Source of the DNA: SAT2750 sp963581185
GTDB taxonomy: Bacteria > Planctomycetota > Planctomycetia > Pirellulales > Pirellulaceae
Length of the DNA stretch: 15,294 nucleotides
Direction: 5' to 3'
Assembly: GCA_963581185.1 (NCBI GenBank)
Contig: CAUZOB010000120.1
Span: 1-15,294 of the forward strand
A program made the translations under genes and the position numbers. The stretch's first letter is position 1; the number at the start of each line of letters is the position of its first letter. The notes under the pieces were generated by a model, which was not told the origin of the DNA, searched no databases, and worked only from the letters and a program-made list of their open reading frames with translations. Positions 7,139-14,043 of the stretch are shown in pieces.

Positions 7139-7150
7139 AGGGTTTTTCTT
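7138..7150 (+). terminator. Possible rnpB terminator using the P1 stem
   Basis: The 3' strand of P1 is followed by AGGG and then TTTTTCTT (7143-7150). After an A-A mismatch, CCC at 6738-6740 can pair with GGG at 7140-7142, extending P1 right up to the T-tract. The layout resembles an intrinsic terminator whose stem is the long-range P1 helix. This is inference from base pairing only. Confidence 0.4.
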
Positions 7151-7174
7151 GTCGACCTGCTGTGCCAGTGTGAA

Positions 7175-7200
7175 AAGGAAGCGGCAAGCGAACTGCCGCT
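7175..7200 (-). terminator. Rho-independent terminator of the RHH gene
   Basis: Read on the minus strand, AGCGGCA (7200-7194) pairs perfectly with TGCCGCT (7186-7180) around a 7-nt loop, followed by TCCTTTTC. The first arm overlaps the last two bases of the TAG stop of the RHH gene. On the plus strand no T-run follows, so it should act mainly on the minus-strand gene, isolating it from convergent rnpB. Confidence 0.65.
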
Positions 7201-7633
7201 ACTGGGGCAACTCCTCGTTCACCGACTGCAGCAGCTTGGTGATGCACAACTTGTTCATGCTTGTGCCAGCTTGTTCGGCTTCTGTTCGCAAGGAGGCATG
7301 CATGCTCTCAGGCATCCGCACCGTAATCACTCGCGTTGTTTCTCGGTCCAAAGGGATTCGCTGGCCGCGACGGCCTCGTAGACGGGCCATGATGTGCTGG
7401 ATTTCCACGTACTCGGGCGTGTTCTCAAACTCCAGCCGCTGCTCGCGGATCGGGAATAGACGCGCCAGCAGACCCTCGGCCCCCATCATCTCACGAAAGA
7501 ATGTCTCCCAGTCCGGTACCTGGTGAGCCATCTCCAACGCCATATGAACAGCCTCGCGCCGCTGCTTCTCGCTAATCTCGTCTGCAACCACTGTGTCCGC
7601 GTCCCATCGACCCGTTCGACCTATGACTGACAT
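7199..7633 (-). CDS. Ribbon-helix-helix (HicB/CopG-like C-terminus) conserved hypothetical protein
   Basis: A 144-residue protein. Residues about 100-138 (RVITVRMPESMHASLRTEAE followed by TSMNKLCITKLLQ) match the ribbon-helix-helix fold: a beta strand with alternating polar residues, a helix starting at the PES turn, then a second helix with SMNKL, as in the C-terminal halves of HicB antitoxins and CopG/Arc regulators. Residues 1-95 are acidic-amphipathic and mostly helical (PDWETFFREMMGAEGLLARLF near 40-60); I cannot assign them. The reading frame is open for 64 more codons upstream, but ATG 7633 is preferred because a GGGGAG site lies about 8 nt before it and the extension looks non-coding. 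No HicA-like toxin or other partner gene is adjacent, so an orphan DNA-binding regulator is more likely than a toxin-antitoxin pair. A terminator follows the stop. Confidence 0.7.
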   Translation of the reverse strand: MSVIGRTGRWDADTVVADEISEKQRREAVHMALEMAHQVPDWETFFREMMGAEGLLARLFPIREQRLEFENTPEYVEIQHIMARLRGRRGQRIPLDRETTRVITVRMPESMHASLRTEAEQAGTSMNKLCITKLLQSVNEELPQ

Positions 7634-7682
7634 CCCGCACTCCCCGTCGTAAATTCGCTGTAATCCAAATGACCCGTTTCTC

Positions 7683-7700
7683 CGGAGCCCCAAAGCTCCG
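7683..7700. repeat. 6-bp inverted repeat upstream of the RHH gene
   Basis: CGGAGC (7683-7688) and GCTCCG (7695-7700) flank a CCCAAA spacer, about 50 nt upstream of the RHH start codon. It could be an operator for the RHH protein, since that fold commonly autoregulates by binding short repeats, or a leader hairpin. No T-run follows on either strand, so it is not a terminator. Confidence 0.4.
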
Positions 7701-7796
7701 CCGGGAATCACTTGCATCGTCCAGCGAAAGTCAAGCCATCGACGTATCTCGTGTGGTACAAGTAACTTAGGAGTTTCAAAAAGCGGTGCACAAAAC

Positions 7797-7841
7797 ATAG
7801 GCAGGGCTGCTTGCAGATGGAGCATGGTCTCGGCTGCCTAT
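7797..7841. repeat. 8-bp inverted repeat ATAGGCAG/CTGCCTAT
   Basis: Perfect arms at 7797-7804 and 7834-7841 are separated by 29 nt. On the plus strand the right arm runs into ATTTATT, giving a weak terminator-like look, but the loop is long and no plus-strand gene ends here. It may be a protein-binding site or chance. Confidence 0.3.
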
Positions 7842-7959
7842 TTATTGAGCACCCCTATTTGTCCCAATTCCAAGGTGTCCAGTTGGACGAAAATGGACGG
7901 ATTTGCAGAGAACCGAGCTGATATTGGGCCTGCCGCTAACGGTTTTCCCTGACGGCCGG

Positions 7960-7965
7960 TATAGT
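7960..7965 (+). promoter_or_regulatory. Candidate -10 element of hflX
   Basis: TATAGT at 7960-7965 lies about 40 nt upstream of the GTG start of hflX. No convincing -35 hexamer sits at 16-18 nt upstream (7937-7942 reads TAACGG), so support is limited to the -10 match and its position. Confidence 0.25.
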
Positions 7966-8006
7966 GTGGGCAGAATCACGCCAGTTTCTCGGAGACGATA
8001 GCTACT

Positions 8007-9335
8007 GTGTACGAAGTCGAGCGAGCTCAAGGCGTTGCCAGCGAAGCGACGGTGCTTGTACGAGTCCTGCTCCCGGGCGATCAGCTCGAAGAGGACCCGT
8101 TAGCTGAGCTGGAAGGATTGGCCACAACCGCGGGGACCCGGGTCGTCAGCGGACTCACTCAACGGCGCGACAAGCCGGACCAAACCACCTGCCTGGGCAA
8201 GGGCAAGGTGGAAGAGCTGCGGCTACTGACCGAAAGCCACAATGCCGACGTCATCATCTTTGACAACGATCTCAGCCCGGCGCAGACCCGCAACCTCGAA
8301 AAGGCACTCGATACCAAGGTGCTGGATCGAACCGAGTTGATTCTGGACATCTTTGCCGCCAATGCCCAGACCCGCGAGTCACGGCTGGCTGTGGAACTGG
8401 CCCAACTGGAATACTCACTGCCACGACTCAAGCACATGTGGACTCACCTCTCACGAATGAAGATGGGTGTTGGCATGCGTGGTCCAGGCGAGAAGCAGCT
8501 GGAATTTGACCGCCGCCTGGTGGAGAAGCGGATCCAGGATCTGCGAGCTGAATTGAGGACAATCGAGAAGCGTCGGGAGCGGCAGGTCTCGTCGCGCAGT
8601 GATTCCATGACCGTCTCGCTGGTTGGTTACACCAATGCTGGCAAGAGTACCCTGATGAATGCCCTGACCGACGCCCAGGTGATAGCCAAGGACCGGTTGT
8701 TTGCCACCCTGGATACACGCACACGCCGCTGGCAGCTGCCCAACTGGGGACCGGTGCTGATCAGCGATACGGTCGGTTTCATTCGTAACCTGCCGCATCG
8801 GCTGATTGCCAGTTTCAAAGCCACCTTGGAAGAAGCCAGCCAGGCTGACCTGCTTTTACATGTAGCCGATGGCTCAAGCCCCGCGGTGGTGCAGCAGGTA
8901 AGCGCCGTTCACGATGTGCTGTGCGAGATCGGTATGGAGCACAAGGACACGCTACTGGTGATCAACAAGATTGACCTGCTTGATGGCCCAGCCAGGCTGA
9001 GCGGATTGCTCGATCGCTACCCCCAGGCGGTGGCGATCAGTGCCAACAGTGGCGAGGGCTTCGATAAGCTGGCGATTGCCGTCAGCGATGCACTCAGCCG
9101 AACCTTCAAGAATGTTCTGATCGAGACCGGCATCTCCAACGGACGCCTGATGGCCTATGTGGCGGCCCACGGTGAGGTCCTCTCGACTCGCTACAACGAA
9201 ACAACTGTCACAATTCACTGCCGGCTGCCGGAACAGTATCTCGGACGAATCCCCGCCTCGGAGGCGGTCGTTACCAGCTATGACGGCGACGGTGAAGATC
9301 CCAGGCAAGAGACCAAGGCGGATGGCTCGTCGTGA
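8007..9335 (+). CDS. hflX: GTPase HflX
   Basis: A 442-residue HflX, a GTPase that binds the large ribosomal subunit and splits stalled or stress-arrested 70S ribosomes. The N-terminal HflX domain contains QTTCLGKGKVEEL (about 59-71) and FDNDLSPAQTRNLE (about 85-98). A glycine-rich helical linker GVGMRGPGEKQLE follows, then the G domain: G1 GYTNAGKST (207-215), G3 DTVGF (near 254), G4 NKID (near 320) and G5-like SANSG (near 346). A C-terminal domain follows. Length fits the family (about 410-440). The start is GTG 8007, with GGAGA about 12 nt upstream; the family-typical sequence begins within the first 15 residues. The last 14 nt overlap the start of the next SDR gene, so the two are probably co-transcribed. 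Confidence 0.95.
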   Translation: MYEVERAQGVASEATVLVRVLLPGDQLEEDPLAELEGLATTAGTRVVSGLTQRRDKPDQTTCLGKGKVEELRLLTESHNADVIIFDNDLSPAQTRNLEKALDTKVLDRTELILDIFAANAQTRESRLAVELAQLEYSLPRLKHMWTHLSRMKMGVGMRGPGEKQLEFDRRLVEKRIQDLRAELRTIEKRRERQVSSRSDSMTVSLVGYTNAGKSTLMNALTDAQVIAKDRLFATLDTRTRRWQLPNWGPVLISDTVGFIRNLPHRLIASFKATLEEASQADLLLHVADGSSPAVVQQVSAVHDVLCEIGMEHKDTLLVINKIDLLDGPARLSGLLDRYPQAVAISANSGEGFDKLAIAVSDALSRTFKNVLIETGISNGRLMAYVAAHGEVLSTRYNETTVTIHCRLPEQYLGRIPASEAVVTSYDGDGEDPRQETKADGSS

Positions 9336-10128
9336 ACTAAATCAATCCCGCGTGATTGTGACCGGCGCCTCAAGCGGTATTGGGCAGGCACTGGCACGCC
9401 GCCTCGCCGCCTGCCAGGCTCGGCTGCTGCTGACCGCCCGCCGGGAAGATCGGCTGCGGCAACTGGCAGATGAGATTGAGCCGCAGGCAGACGGCGTCAG
9501 CTGGATTGCCGGCGATATCACCGACGCCTCCGTTCGCCAGCAGATCCGCAGGCATGTCGACGAACAATGGCAGGGCCTGGACCTGTTGATCAACAATGCC
9601 GGTATTGGCTCACGTGGATCTTTCGCCACCTCGACAGCCGAAGAACTACAGCGAGTCATGGAAGTGAATTTCTTTGCGCCGGCAGAGTTCTCGCGAGAGT
9701 TGCTGCCACAGCTGCGTCAGGGCAGACAGCCCATGATCGTCAATGTCGGCTCGGTGCTCGGCCATCGAGCCGTTCCGCTCAAGAGTGAATACTGCGCCAG
9801 CAAGTTTGCCCTGCATGGATTCAGTGACGCCTTACGGGCCGAGTTGGCGGCCGAGGGAATCGATGTGCTGCTGATCAGTCCCAGCACGACTCGCAGCGAG
9901 TTCTTTGATGTGGCCGCGGGACGTCCCGCTGGATCGTCGGATCCGGCCAGCCGGCGCGGCATGTCGACCGACAAGGTGGCACGTAAATCGCTCCAGGCAA
10001 TCCGGCGTGGCAAGCACGAGTTGATCCTTCCCTGCAGTGGCAAACTGCTCGTCTGGGCCGACCGGCTGCTGCCTGGCCTGGTCAATCGATTGCTTGCCAA
10101 ACGGGCCAGTAAACAGAGCGATCAGTAG
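9322..10128 (+). CDS. Short-chain dehydrogenase/reductase, canonical
   Basis: A 268-residue classical SDR. TGASSGIG (14-21) binds the cofactor, and TARREDR (38-44) places Arg residues where NADP-preferring members have them. NNAG is at 91-94, and the catalytic tetrad Asn116 (EVNFF), Ser144 (NVGSVLG), Tyr157 and Lys161 (YCASK) is complete. The tail (PCSGKLLVWADRLLPGLVNRLLAKR) is hydrophobic-basic, as in DltE/YqjQ-like members, which may associate with membranes. The substrate cannot be deduced. ATG 9322 is chosen over upstream in-frame starts because the SDR fold begins right after it, and AAGGCGG lies immediately upstream. The upstream frame lies inside hflX coding sequence. The gene overlaps hflX by 14 nt, implying coupled translation, although no functional link between HflX and an SDR is known to me. 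Confidence 0.88.
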   Translation: MARRELNQSRVIVTGASSGIGQALARRLAACQARLLLTARREDRLRQLADEIEPQADGVSWIAGDITDASVRQQIRRHVDEQWQGLDLLINNAGIGSRGSFATSTAEELQRVMEVNFFAPAEFSRELLPQLRQGRQPMIVNVGSVLGHRAVPLKSEYCASKFALHGFSDALRAELAAEGIDVLLISPSTTRSEFFDVAAGRPAGSSDPASRRGMSTDKVARKSLQAIRRGKHELILPCSGKLLVWADRLLPGLVNRLLAKRASKQSDQ

Positions 10129-10221
10129 CCCAGCGTCCGTGGCCCGTGGTTAGCAGCGATCTGGCGAAAGCTGAGGCCGACTCCAAACCCCTAACCGACC
10201 ACCTCTCACCCGTAGAGATGC

Positions 10222-10227
10222 TATACT
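10222..10227 (+). promoter_or_regulatory. Candidate -10 element of the Gfo/Idh/MocA gene
   Basis: TATACT at 10222-10227 would start a transcript near 10234, about 36 nt before the ATG at 10271. No good -35 hexamer is present at the usual distance. The 142-nt gap after the SDR gene supports an independent transcription unit. Confidence 0.35.
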
Positions 10228-10270
10228 TGCAGGACAAGCTAACACCATCACGAAACGAAGGACGTGGATC

Positions 10271-11734
10271 ATGATTCGCAAGAACCGACGTCAGTTCCTC
10301 GAGGATTCCATGCTGACTGCCGCAACCGTGGCAGCTACCTCCTCCAGCACGATCCTGCTGGCAGACGAAGCGGAAACACAGAGCGAGAGCCCCAACGAGC
10401 GACTGGGTGTTGCAGTTGTCGGAGTTCGCGGTCGTGGTGGCAGCCATATTGGTGCCTTTGCCGGCCGCAAGGACACCGAGATTCTCTACATCTGCGATCC
10501 CGACCGGGAGATCGGCAACAGCCGTGCCACCGAGGTTGGTAAGCGACAGGGAGGCCGAGTGCCGACCTTCGTGGAAGATATTCGCAAGGTGCTGGAAGAC
10601 GATCGAGTTGACATTGTCACAATCGCCACGCCCAACCACTGGCACGCACTGGCTGCCATCTGGGCCATCCAGGCTGGTAAAGACGTCTACGTCGAGAAGC
10701 CCGTCAGCCACAACGTCTCGGAAGGTCGCCGCATCGTGGAAGCGGCTCGTAAGTACGGCAAGATCTGCCAGACCGGCACGCAGAGTCGAAGTAATGCTGG
10801 CATGCAGGCCGTCATCGAGTACGTGCAGAGTGGCAAGATTGGCGACGTGCAGGTTGCCCGTGGCCTCTGTTACAAGCGACGTGGCAGCATCGGCGAACGC
10901 AGTAAGTACGATACGCCCTCGCACGTTAACTTTGACCTCTGGCTCGGTCCGGCACCTGACGCACCGCTGACGCGCCAGCGACTTCATTACGACTGGCACT
11001 GGCAGTGGCCCTACGGTAACGGTGACCTGGGGAACCAGGGAATCCACCAGATGGACCTGGCTCGCTGGGGCCTGGGTGAGAACAAGCTCTCCACGTCGAG
11101 CATCAGCTACGGTGGCCGCTTTGGCTATATCGACGCTGGCGACTCGGCCAATACCCAGGTCGTGATTCACGATTACGGCCAGCGATCGCTGGTCTTCGAG
11201 GTCCGTGGCCTGCCGACTCCCGACTATCGTGGTTCCAAGATCGGCGTGATCTTCGAATGCAGCGAAGGCTATGCCGTGATCCCCAGCTATGACAGCGGGA
11301 CAGTCTTTGACAAGGATGGCAACCAGGTGACCAGCTTCCGCGGTGGCGGCGATCACTTCGCCAACTTCGTCAAAGCCGTCCGCTCACGTAAGCACGAGGA
11401 TCTGAACGCCGACATTGAGGACGGTCATCTTTCCAGTGCTCTCTGTCACCTTGGTAACATCTCCTACCGGCTGGGCGACATTGTTGTGCCACAGGAAGTT
11501 GCCGATCGGGCCAAGCAGATCGAGTCGGCAGACGATAACGCGGCAACCTACGCTCGTGTCACCGAGCACCTGGAAGCCAACAAGGCTGACTTCGCGACCA
11601 CTCCCTTCCGCTTTGGCGTGCCGCTCAAGATCAATCCCGATACGGAGGAGATCCTCGGTAACAAGAATGCCAGCCGAATGCTGACCCGCGAGTATCGCAA
11701 GCCCTTCGAAGTGCCGGCCGCAGGCCAGGTCTAG
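10271..11734 (+). CDS. Tat-exported Gfo/Idh/MocA family oxidoreductase
   Basis: A 487-residue NAD(P)-dependent oxidoreductase family protein with a twin-arginine signal. The N-terminus reads MIRKNRRQFLEDS, with the RRxFL consensus, then an Ala/Thr/Ser-rich segment to about residue 35 (TILLADEAET), suggesting folded export across the cytoplasmic membrane. The Rossmann domain follows: VAVVGVRGRGGSH near 48-60, CDPD near 75, TPNHWHA near 119, and EKPVSHNVSEG near 142-152, whose Lys is the family's catalytic-site lysine. The C-terminal domain has the GNQGIHQMDLARW block with the conserved His. In related enzymes the substrate is a sugar or cyclitol, but nothing here identifies it. ATG 10271 has AAGGA (10258-10262) 8 nt upstream, a strong ribosome site. 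It appears monocistronic: its own leader lies upstream and an intrinsic terminator follows 40 nt after the stop. Confidence 0.93.
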   Translation: MIRKNRRQFLEDSMLTAATVAATSSSTILLADEAETQSESPNERLGVAVVGVRGRGGSHIGAFAGRKDTEILYICDPDREIGNSRATEVGKRQGGRVPTFVEDIRKVLEDDRVDIVTIATPNHWHALAAIWAIQAGKDVYVEKPVSHNVSEGRRIVEAARKYGKICQTGTQSRSNAGMQAVIEYVQSGKIGDVQVARGLCYKRRGSIGERSKYDTPSHVNFDLWLGPAPDAPLTRQRLHYDWHWQWPYGNGDLGNQGIHQMDLARWGLGENKLSTSSISYGGRFGYIDAGDSANTQVVIHDYGQRSLVFEVRGLPTPDYRGSKIGVIFECSEGYAVIPSYDSGTVFDKDGNQVTSFRGGGDHFANFVKAVRSRKHEDLNADIEDGHLSSALCHLGNISYRLGDIVVPQEVADRAKQIESADDNAATYARVTEHLEANKADFATTPFRFGVPLKINPDTEEILGNKNASRMLTREYRKPFEVPAAGQV

Positions 11735-11773
11735 TCTGACATTCACAAACGAGAGGCGACTCCCGCAAACCTC

Positions 11774-11812
11774 AGAGAGCTGACCGCAGGCAGCGGTTGG
11801 CTCTCTTTTTTT
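11774..11812 (+). terminator. Rho-independent terminator after the Gfo/Idh/MocA gene
   Basis: A 14-bp stem (11774-11787 with 11793-11806, including two G-U pairs) closes a 5-nt AGGCA loop and runs directly into a seven-T tract at 11806-11812. It lies 40 nt after the TAG stop and is the clearest intrinsic terminator in the window. Confidence 0.92.
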
Positions 11813-11897
11813 GTGCCCGCCCAGCTGCCAGTCCGGATCGAGGTACCCGCACTCGAAAACTGGCGCCAGCTCAGACTGCAATTCGAAGACCGCTGTT

Positions 11898-11930
11898 TTG
11901 ACGGTTAATCTGCAGTCACGGTTGACGGTT
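11898..11930 (+). repeat. Direct repeat TTGACGGTT upstream of mqnA
   Basis: Two identical 9-mers at 11898-11906 and 11922-11930, both followed by RA, are spaced 24 nt start to start. They lie 60-90 nt upstream of the candidate mqnA -10. This could be a tandem activator or repressor site; no binding protein can be named. Confidence 0.4.
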
Positions 11931-11987
11931 GAGGAACTGGCGGCACACTGTCCGGCTGCCACACTGTGCCGGCACGACCCGGCAACT

Positions 11988-11993
11988 TATAAT
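11988..11993 (+). promoter_or_regulatory. Candidate -10 element of mqnA
   Basis: A perfect TATAAT at 11988-11993 would place a transcript start near 12000 and a leader of about 24 nt before the ATG at 12024. The position 17 nt upstream reads TGTGCC, a poor -35, so an activator may be needed or the match may be accidental. Confidence 0.4.
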
Positions 11994-12023
11994 CGCCTGC
12001 ATACACATCCTTTAGAGCCTTGA

Positions 12024-12812
12024 ATGTCCATGCCTTCCCTGCGGATCGGTGCCGTCTCCTATCTCAATACCAAGCCCCTGGTATCTGGCCTGCAGGAGCA
12101 GTTGCCAGCTGCCGAGCTGGTGTTTGATCTGCCCAGTCGACTGGCAGATCGCCTGGCGGCAGCAGATCTTGACGTCGCCCTGATTCCGACCGTCGAGTAC
12201 TTTCAGGATCCTTCCTACGAAATAGTCTCGGACGCCTGTATTGCCTGCCGGGGGCCAGTGCTCAGCGTTTCGCTGCTCAGCCGCTGTCCGATCGCTGAGA
12301 TCAGCAGCCTGGCACTTGACGAGGGTTCCCGTACCAGCGTGGCTCTGGTGCAGGTCTTGTTGCGAGAACGTTTTGGCATCACCCCCCAGCTCTCATCGCT
12401 GCCGATAGGTAGCGACCTGGCCGAGTCCACCGCAGATGCTGTGCTGGTCATCGGGGATCGAGCGATCGATCCTGCCCAGCAGGGATTTGTCGCCAACTGG
12501 GACCTGGGCCAGGAGTGGTGTAACTGGAGCGGCCTGCCTTTTGTGTTTGCCATGTGGACAGCCCGAGCGGGCCTGGGCGAACAGCTGGACAACGTTGCTA
12601 GTGCACTGCAAGCCAGTCGCGATGAGGGGCTATTGCGACTAGCTGAAATTGCCCGCCAGGAAGCAGGCACACTGGGACTCGATGCGGAACAATGCCATCG
12701 CTATCTGCGTGATAACCTCTACTTTTACCTCGGCCCTCAGGAGCGGGAGGGCCTGGAGCTATTCCGCCGCAGCCTGGGCAGCGAGATTCTTAGCGTACCG
12801 GGTGTCCGCTAG
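12024..12812 (+). CDS. mqnA: Chorismate dehydratase MqnA
   Basis: A 262-residue MqnA, which dehydrates chorismate to 3-[(1-carboxyvinyl)oxy]benzoate, the first committed step of futalosine menaquinone synthesis. The N-terminal RIGAVSYLNTKPLV (7-20) is the family hallmark. It is followed by DLPSRLADRLAAADLDVALIPTVEY (about 35-59), CIACRGPVLSVSLLS (about 73-87) and LALDEGSRTSVAL (about 95-107), which form the periplasmic-binding-protein-like cleft that holds the substrate. Length is normal. ATG 12024 is used; ATG 12030 two codons later is equally compatible with family alignments, and neither has a strong ribosome site. The gene is separated from the upstream gene by a terminator and lies 29 nt before mqnC, so the two form an operon of the same pathway. 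Confidence 0.93.
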   Translation: MSMPSLRIGAVSYLNTKPLVSGLQEQLPAAELVFDLPSRLADRLAAADLDVALIPTVEYFQDPSYEIVSDACIACRGPVLSVSLLSRCPIAEISSLALDEGSRTSVALVQVLLRERFGITPQLSSLPIGSDLAESTADAVLVIGDRAIDPAQQGFVANWDLGQEWCNWSGLPFVFAMWTARAGLGEQLDNVASALQASRDEGLLRLAEIARQEAGTLGLDAEQCHRYLRDNLYFYLGPQEREGLELFRRSLGSEILSVPGVR

Positions 12813-12841
12813 CAGAAACCAACTGATTGGAAATCCGAGAA

Positions 12842-13996
12842 ATGCAGCAACCAGTAACTGAAACTCTCGATAAGGCGGTCGCCGGCGAGCGACTCACTGC
12901 TGCAGAAGGACTTCAGCTGTTACAGACGGATGATCTGCCAGCGCTCGGCAGGGCCGCCGATGCAGTCACCCGCCGACTGCATCCCGAGCCATATCGAACC
13001 TACAACATCGACCGCAATATCAACTACACCAACGTCTGCACGGCGGTCTGTGACTTTTGTGCCTTCTACCGGCCTCCAGGAAGTGAACAGGGCTGGGTCT
13101 TGCCCCGCGCAGAACTGCTCAGCAAGATCGAAGAGACCGTGGCTCTTGGTGGTGACCAGATCCTGATGCAGGGGGGGCTGCACCCGCACTTCAAGCTCGA
13201 CTGGTACGAGGAGCTGCTGCAGGATATCAAGTCGCATTTTCCCCAGCTGAATGTGCACGGCTTCAGCCCGCCCGAATTGCATCACTTCACCAAGGTCAAC
13301 AAGCTCACGATCAAGGAAGTCCTTTCTCGGCTGAAGGATGCCGGACTCGGAAGCCTGCCAGGTGGTGGAGCGGAGATACTTGTCGACCGAGTGCGCGATG
13401 CCATGACGCGAGGTAAAGTGAACAGCGACGATTGGCTCGGAGTCATGCGCTGCTGGCACGAGCTGGGGGGACGCAGCAGTGCCACGATGATGTATGGTCA
13501 CGTGGAAACGCCGGCCGAGAGGATCGAGCACCTCGATCGCATTCGCCAACTGCAGGACGAAACAGGCGGCTTCACTGCGTTCATTTGCTGGTCATTCCAA
13601 CCTGACAACACCGATCTGGCCCACATCCCCGCCGCCGGCGCCCACGATTATCTTAAGACCCAGGCAGTTGCCCGCCTGTACCTTGATAACCTGCCCAATA
13701 TCCAGTCCAGCTGGGTCACGCAGGGGCTCAAGATCGGTCAACTCGCCTTACTGTACGGCGCCAATGACATGGGCAGCCTGATGATCGAGGAGAACGTGGT
13801 GGCCGAAGCGGGTACCGTCCATTTCCTGACCCTCGACCAGATCCGTGGGGCCATCACCGAGCTCGGCTACGAGCCGCGGCAACGTAATGTGCATTACGAG
13901 CTGATGGAGAGCGAGCATGAACAGCGAGCTGTCGAGGCAAATCGCGCCTGGCTTCAGCAGCAAGCCGAAACCGACTCGCTGGCTCAATTAGCCTGA
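12842..13996 (+). CDS. mqnC: Cyclic dehypoxanthinyl futalosine synthase MqnC (radical SAM)
   Basis: A 384-residue radical SAM enzyme that cyclises dehypoxanthine futalosine to the spiro product in menaquinone synthesis. The [4Fe-4S] motif CTAVCDFC has Cys66, Cys70 and Cys73 (CX3CX2C), preceded by the characteristic NIDRNINYTNV. GGDQILMQGGLHPHF (about 102-116), LPGGGAEILVDRVRD (about 174-188), MMYGHVET (about 215-222), SFQPDNTDL (about 250-258) and GANDMGSLMIEENVV (about 302-316) are MqnC blocks. The CX3CX2C motif followed by AFYR and the SFQPxNT block favour MqnC over the related MqnE. The frame opens with TTG at 12827, but ATG 12842 is the likelier start, with a weak GGAA element about 9-12 nt upstream. 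It follows mqnA by 29 nt. The other enzymes of the pathway (MqnB, MqnD, MqnE) are not in this window. Confidence 0.94.
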   Translation: MQQPVTETLDKAVAGERLTAAEGLQLLQTDDLPALGRAADAVTRRLHPEPYRTYNIDRNINYTNVCTAVCDFCAFYRPPGSEQGWVLPRAELLSKIEETVALGGDQILMQGGLHPHFKLDWYEELLQDIKSHFPQLNVHGFSPPELHHFTKVNKLTIKEVLSRLKDAGLGSLPGGGAEILVDRVRDAMTRGKVNSDDWLGVMRCWHELGGRSSATMMYGHVETPAERIEHLDRIRQLQDETGGFTAFICWSFQPDNTDLAHIPAAGAHDYLKTQAVARLYLDNLPNIQSSWVTQGLKIGQLALLYGANDMGSLMIEENVVAEAGTVHFLTLDQIRGAITELGYEPRQRNVHYELMESEHEQRAVEANRAWLQQQAETDSLAQLA

Positions 13997-14043
13997 TCGC
14001 GCCGTAGCCGCGGCAGCCACTGTTTTTCGGATAACATGCAGAG

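Larger units (their letters stand above)
7634..8006. other. 373-nt divergent intergenic region between the RHH gene and hflX
   Basis: I see no convincing gene here; short open frames on the minus strand lack ribosome sites and family resemblance. The stretch is less GC-rich than its neighbours around 7740-7920. It holds a perfect 6-bp inverted repeat CGGAGC/GCTCCG with a 6-nt spacer (7683-7700), an 8-bp inverted repeat ATAGGCAG/CTGCCTAT (7797-7804 and 7834-7841), a short palindrome GTCCAGTTGGAC (7877-7888), and a candidate hflX -10 element near 7960. It should contain the promoters of both divergent genes. Confidence 0.6.

Noticed and set aside
7199..7633. HicAB toxin-antitoxin system
   Set aside because: Only the RHH half resembles HicB; there is no small dsRNA-binding-fold HicA gene on either side, and the N-terminus is not an obvious HicB partial RNase H fold.
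7634..7825. 64-codon N-terminal extension of the RHH protein
   Set aside because: The internal ATG at 7633 has a good GGGGAG ribosome site; the extension is Arg/Leu/Gly-rich without recognisable structure and crosses an inverted repeat. A longer protein is possible but less likely.
7842..8030. 62-codon minus-strand open frame upstream of hflX
   Set aside because: No ribosome site or family resemblance, and it overlaps the hflX start and candidate promoter.
10082..11356. Minus-strand open frame of 424 codons opposite the Gfo/Idh/MocA gene
   Set aside because: It is antisense to a gene with a Tat signal, Rossmann and EKP motifs, a strong ribosome site and a terminator; the Val/Ala/Asp-rich translation reflects codon-mirror effects.
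13997..14035. Terminator between mqnC and natA (GCCG/CGGC followed by TGTTTTT)
   Set aside because: The stem is only 4 bp, with the T-run 8 nt away from it, too weak to support termination; read-through from mqnC into natA remains possible.
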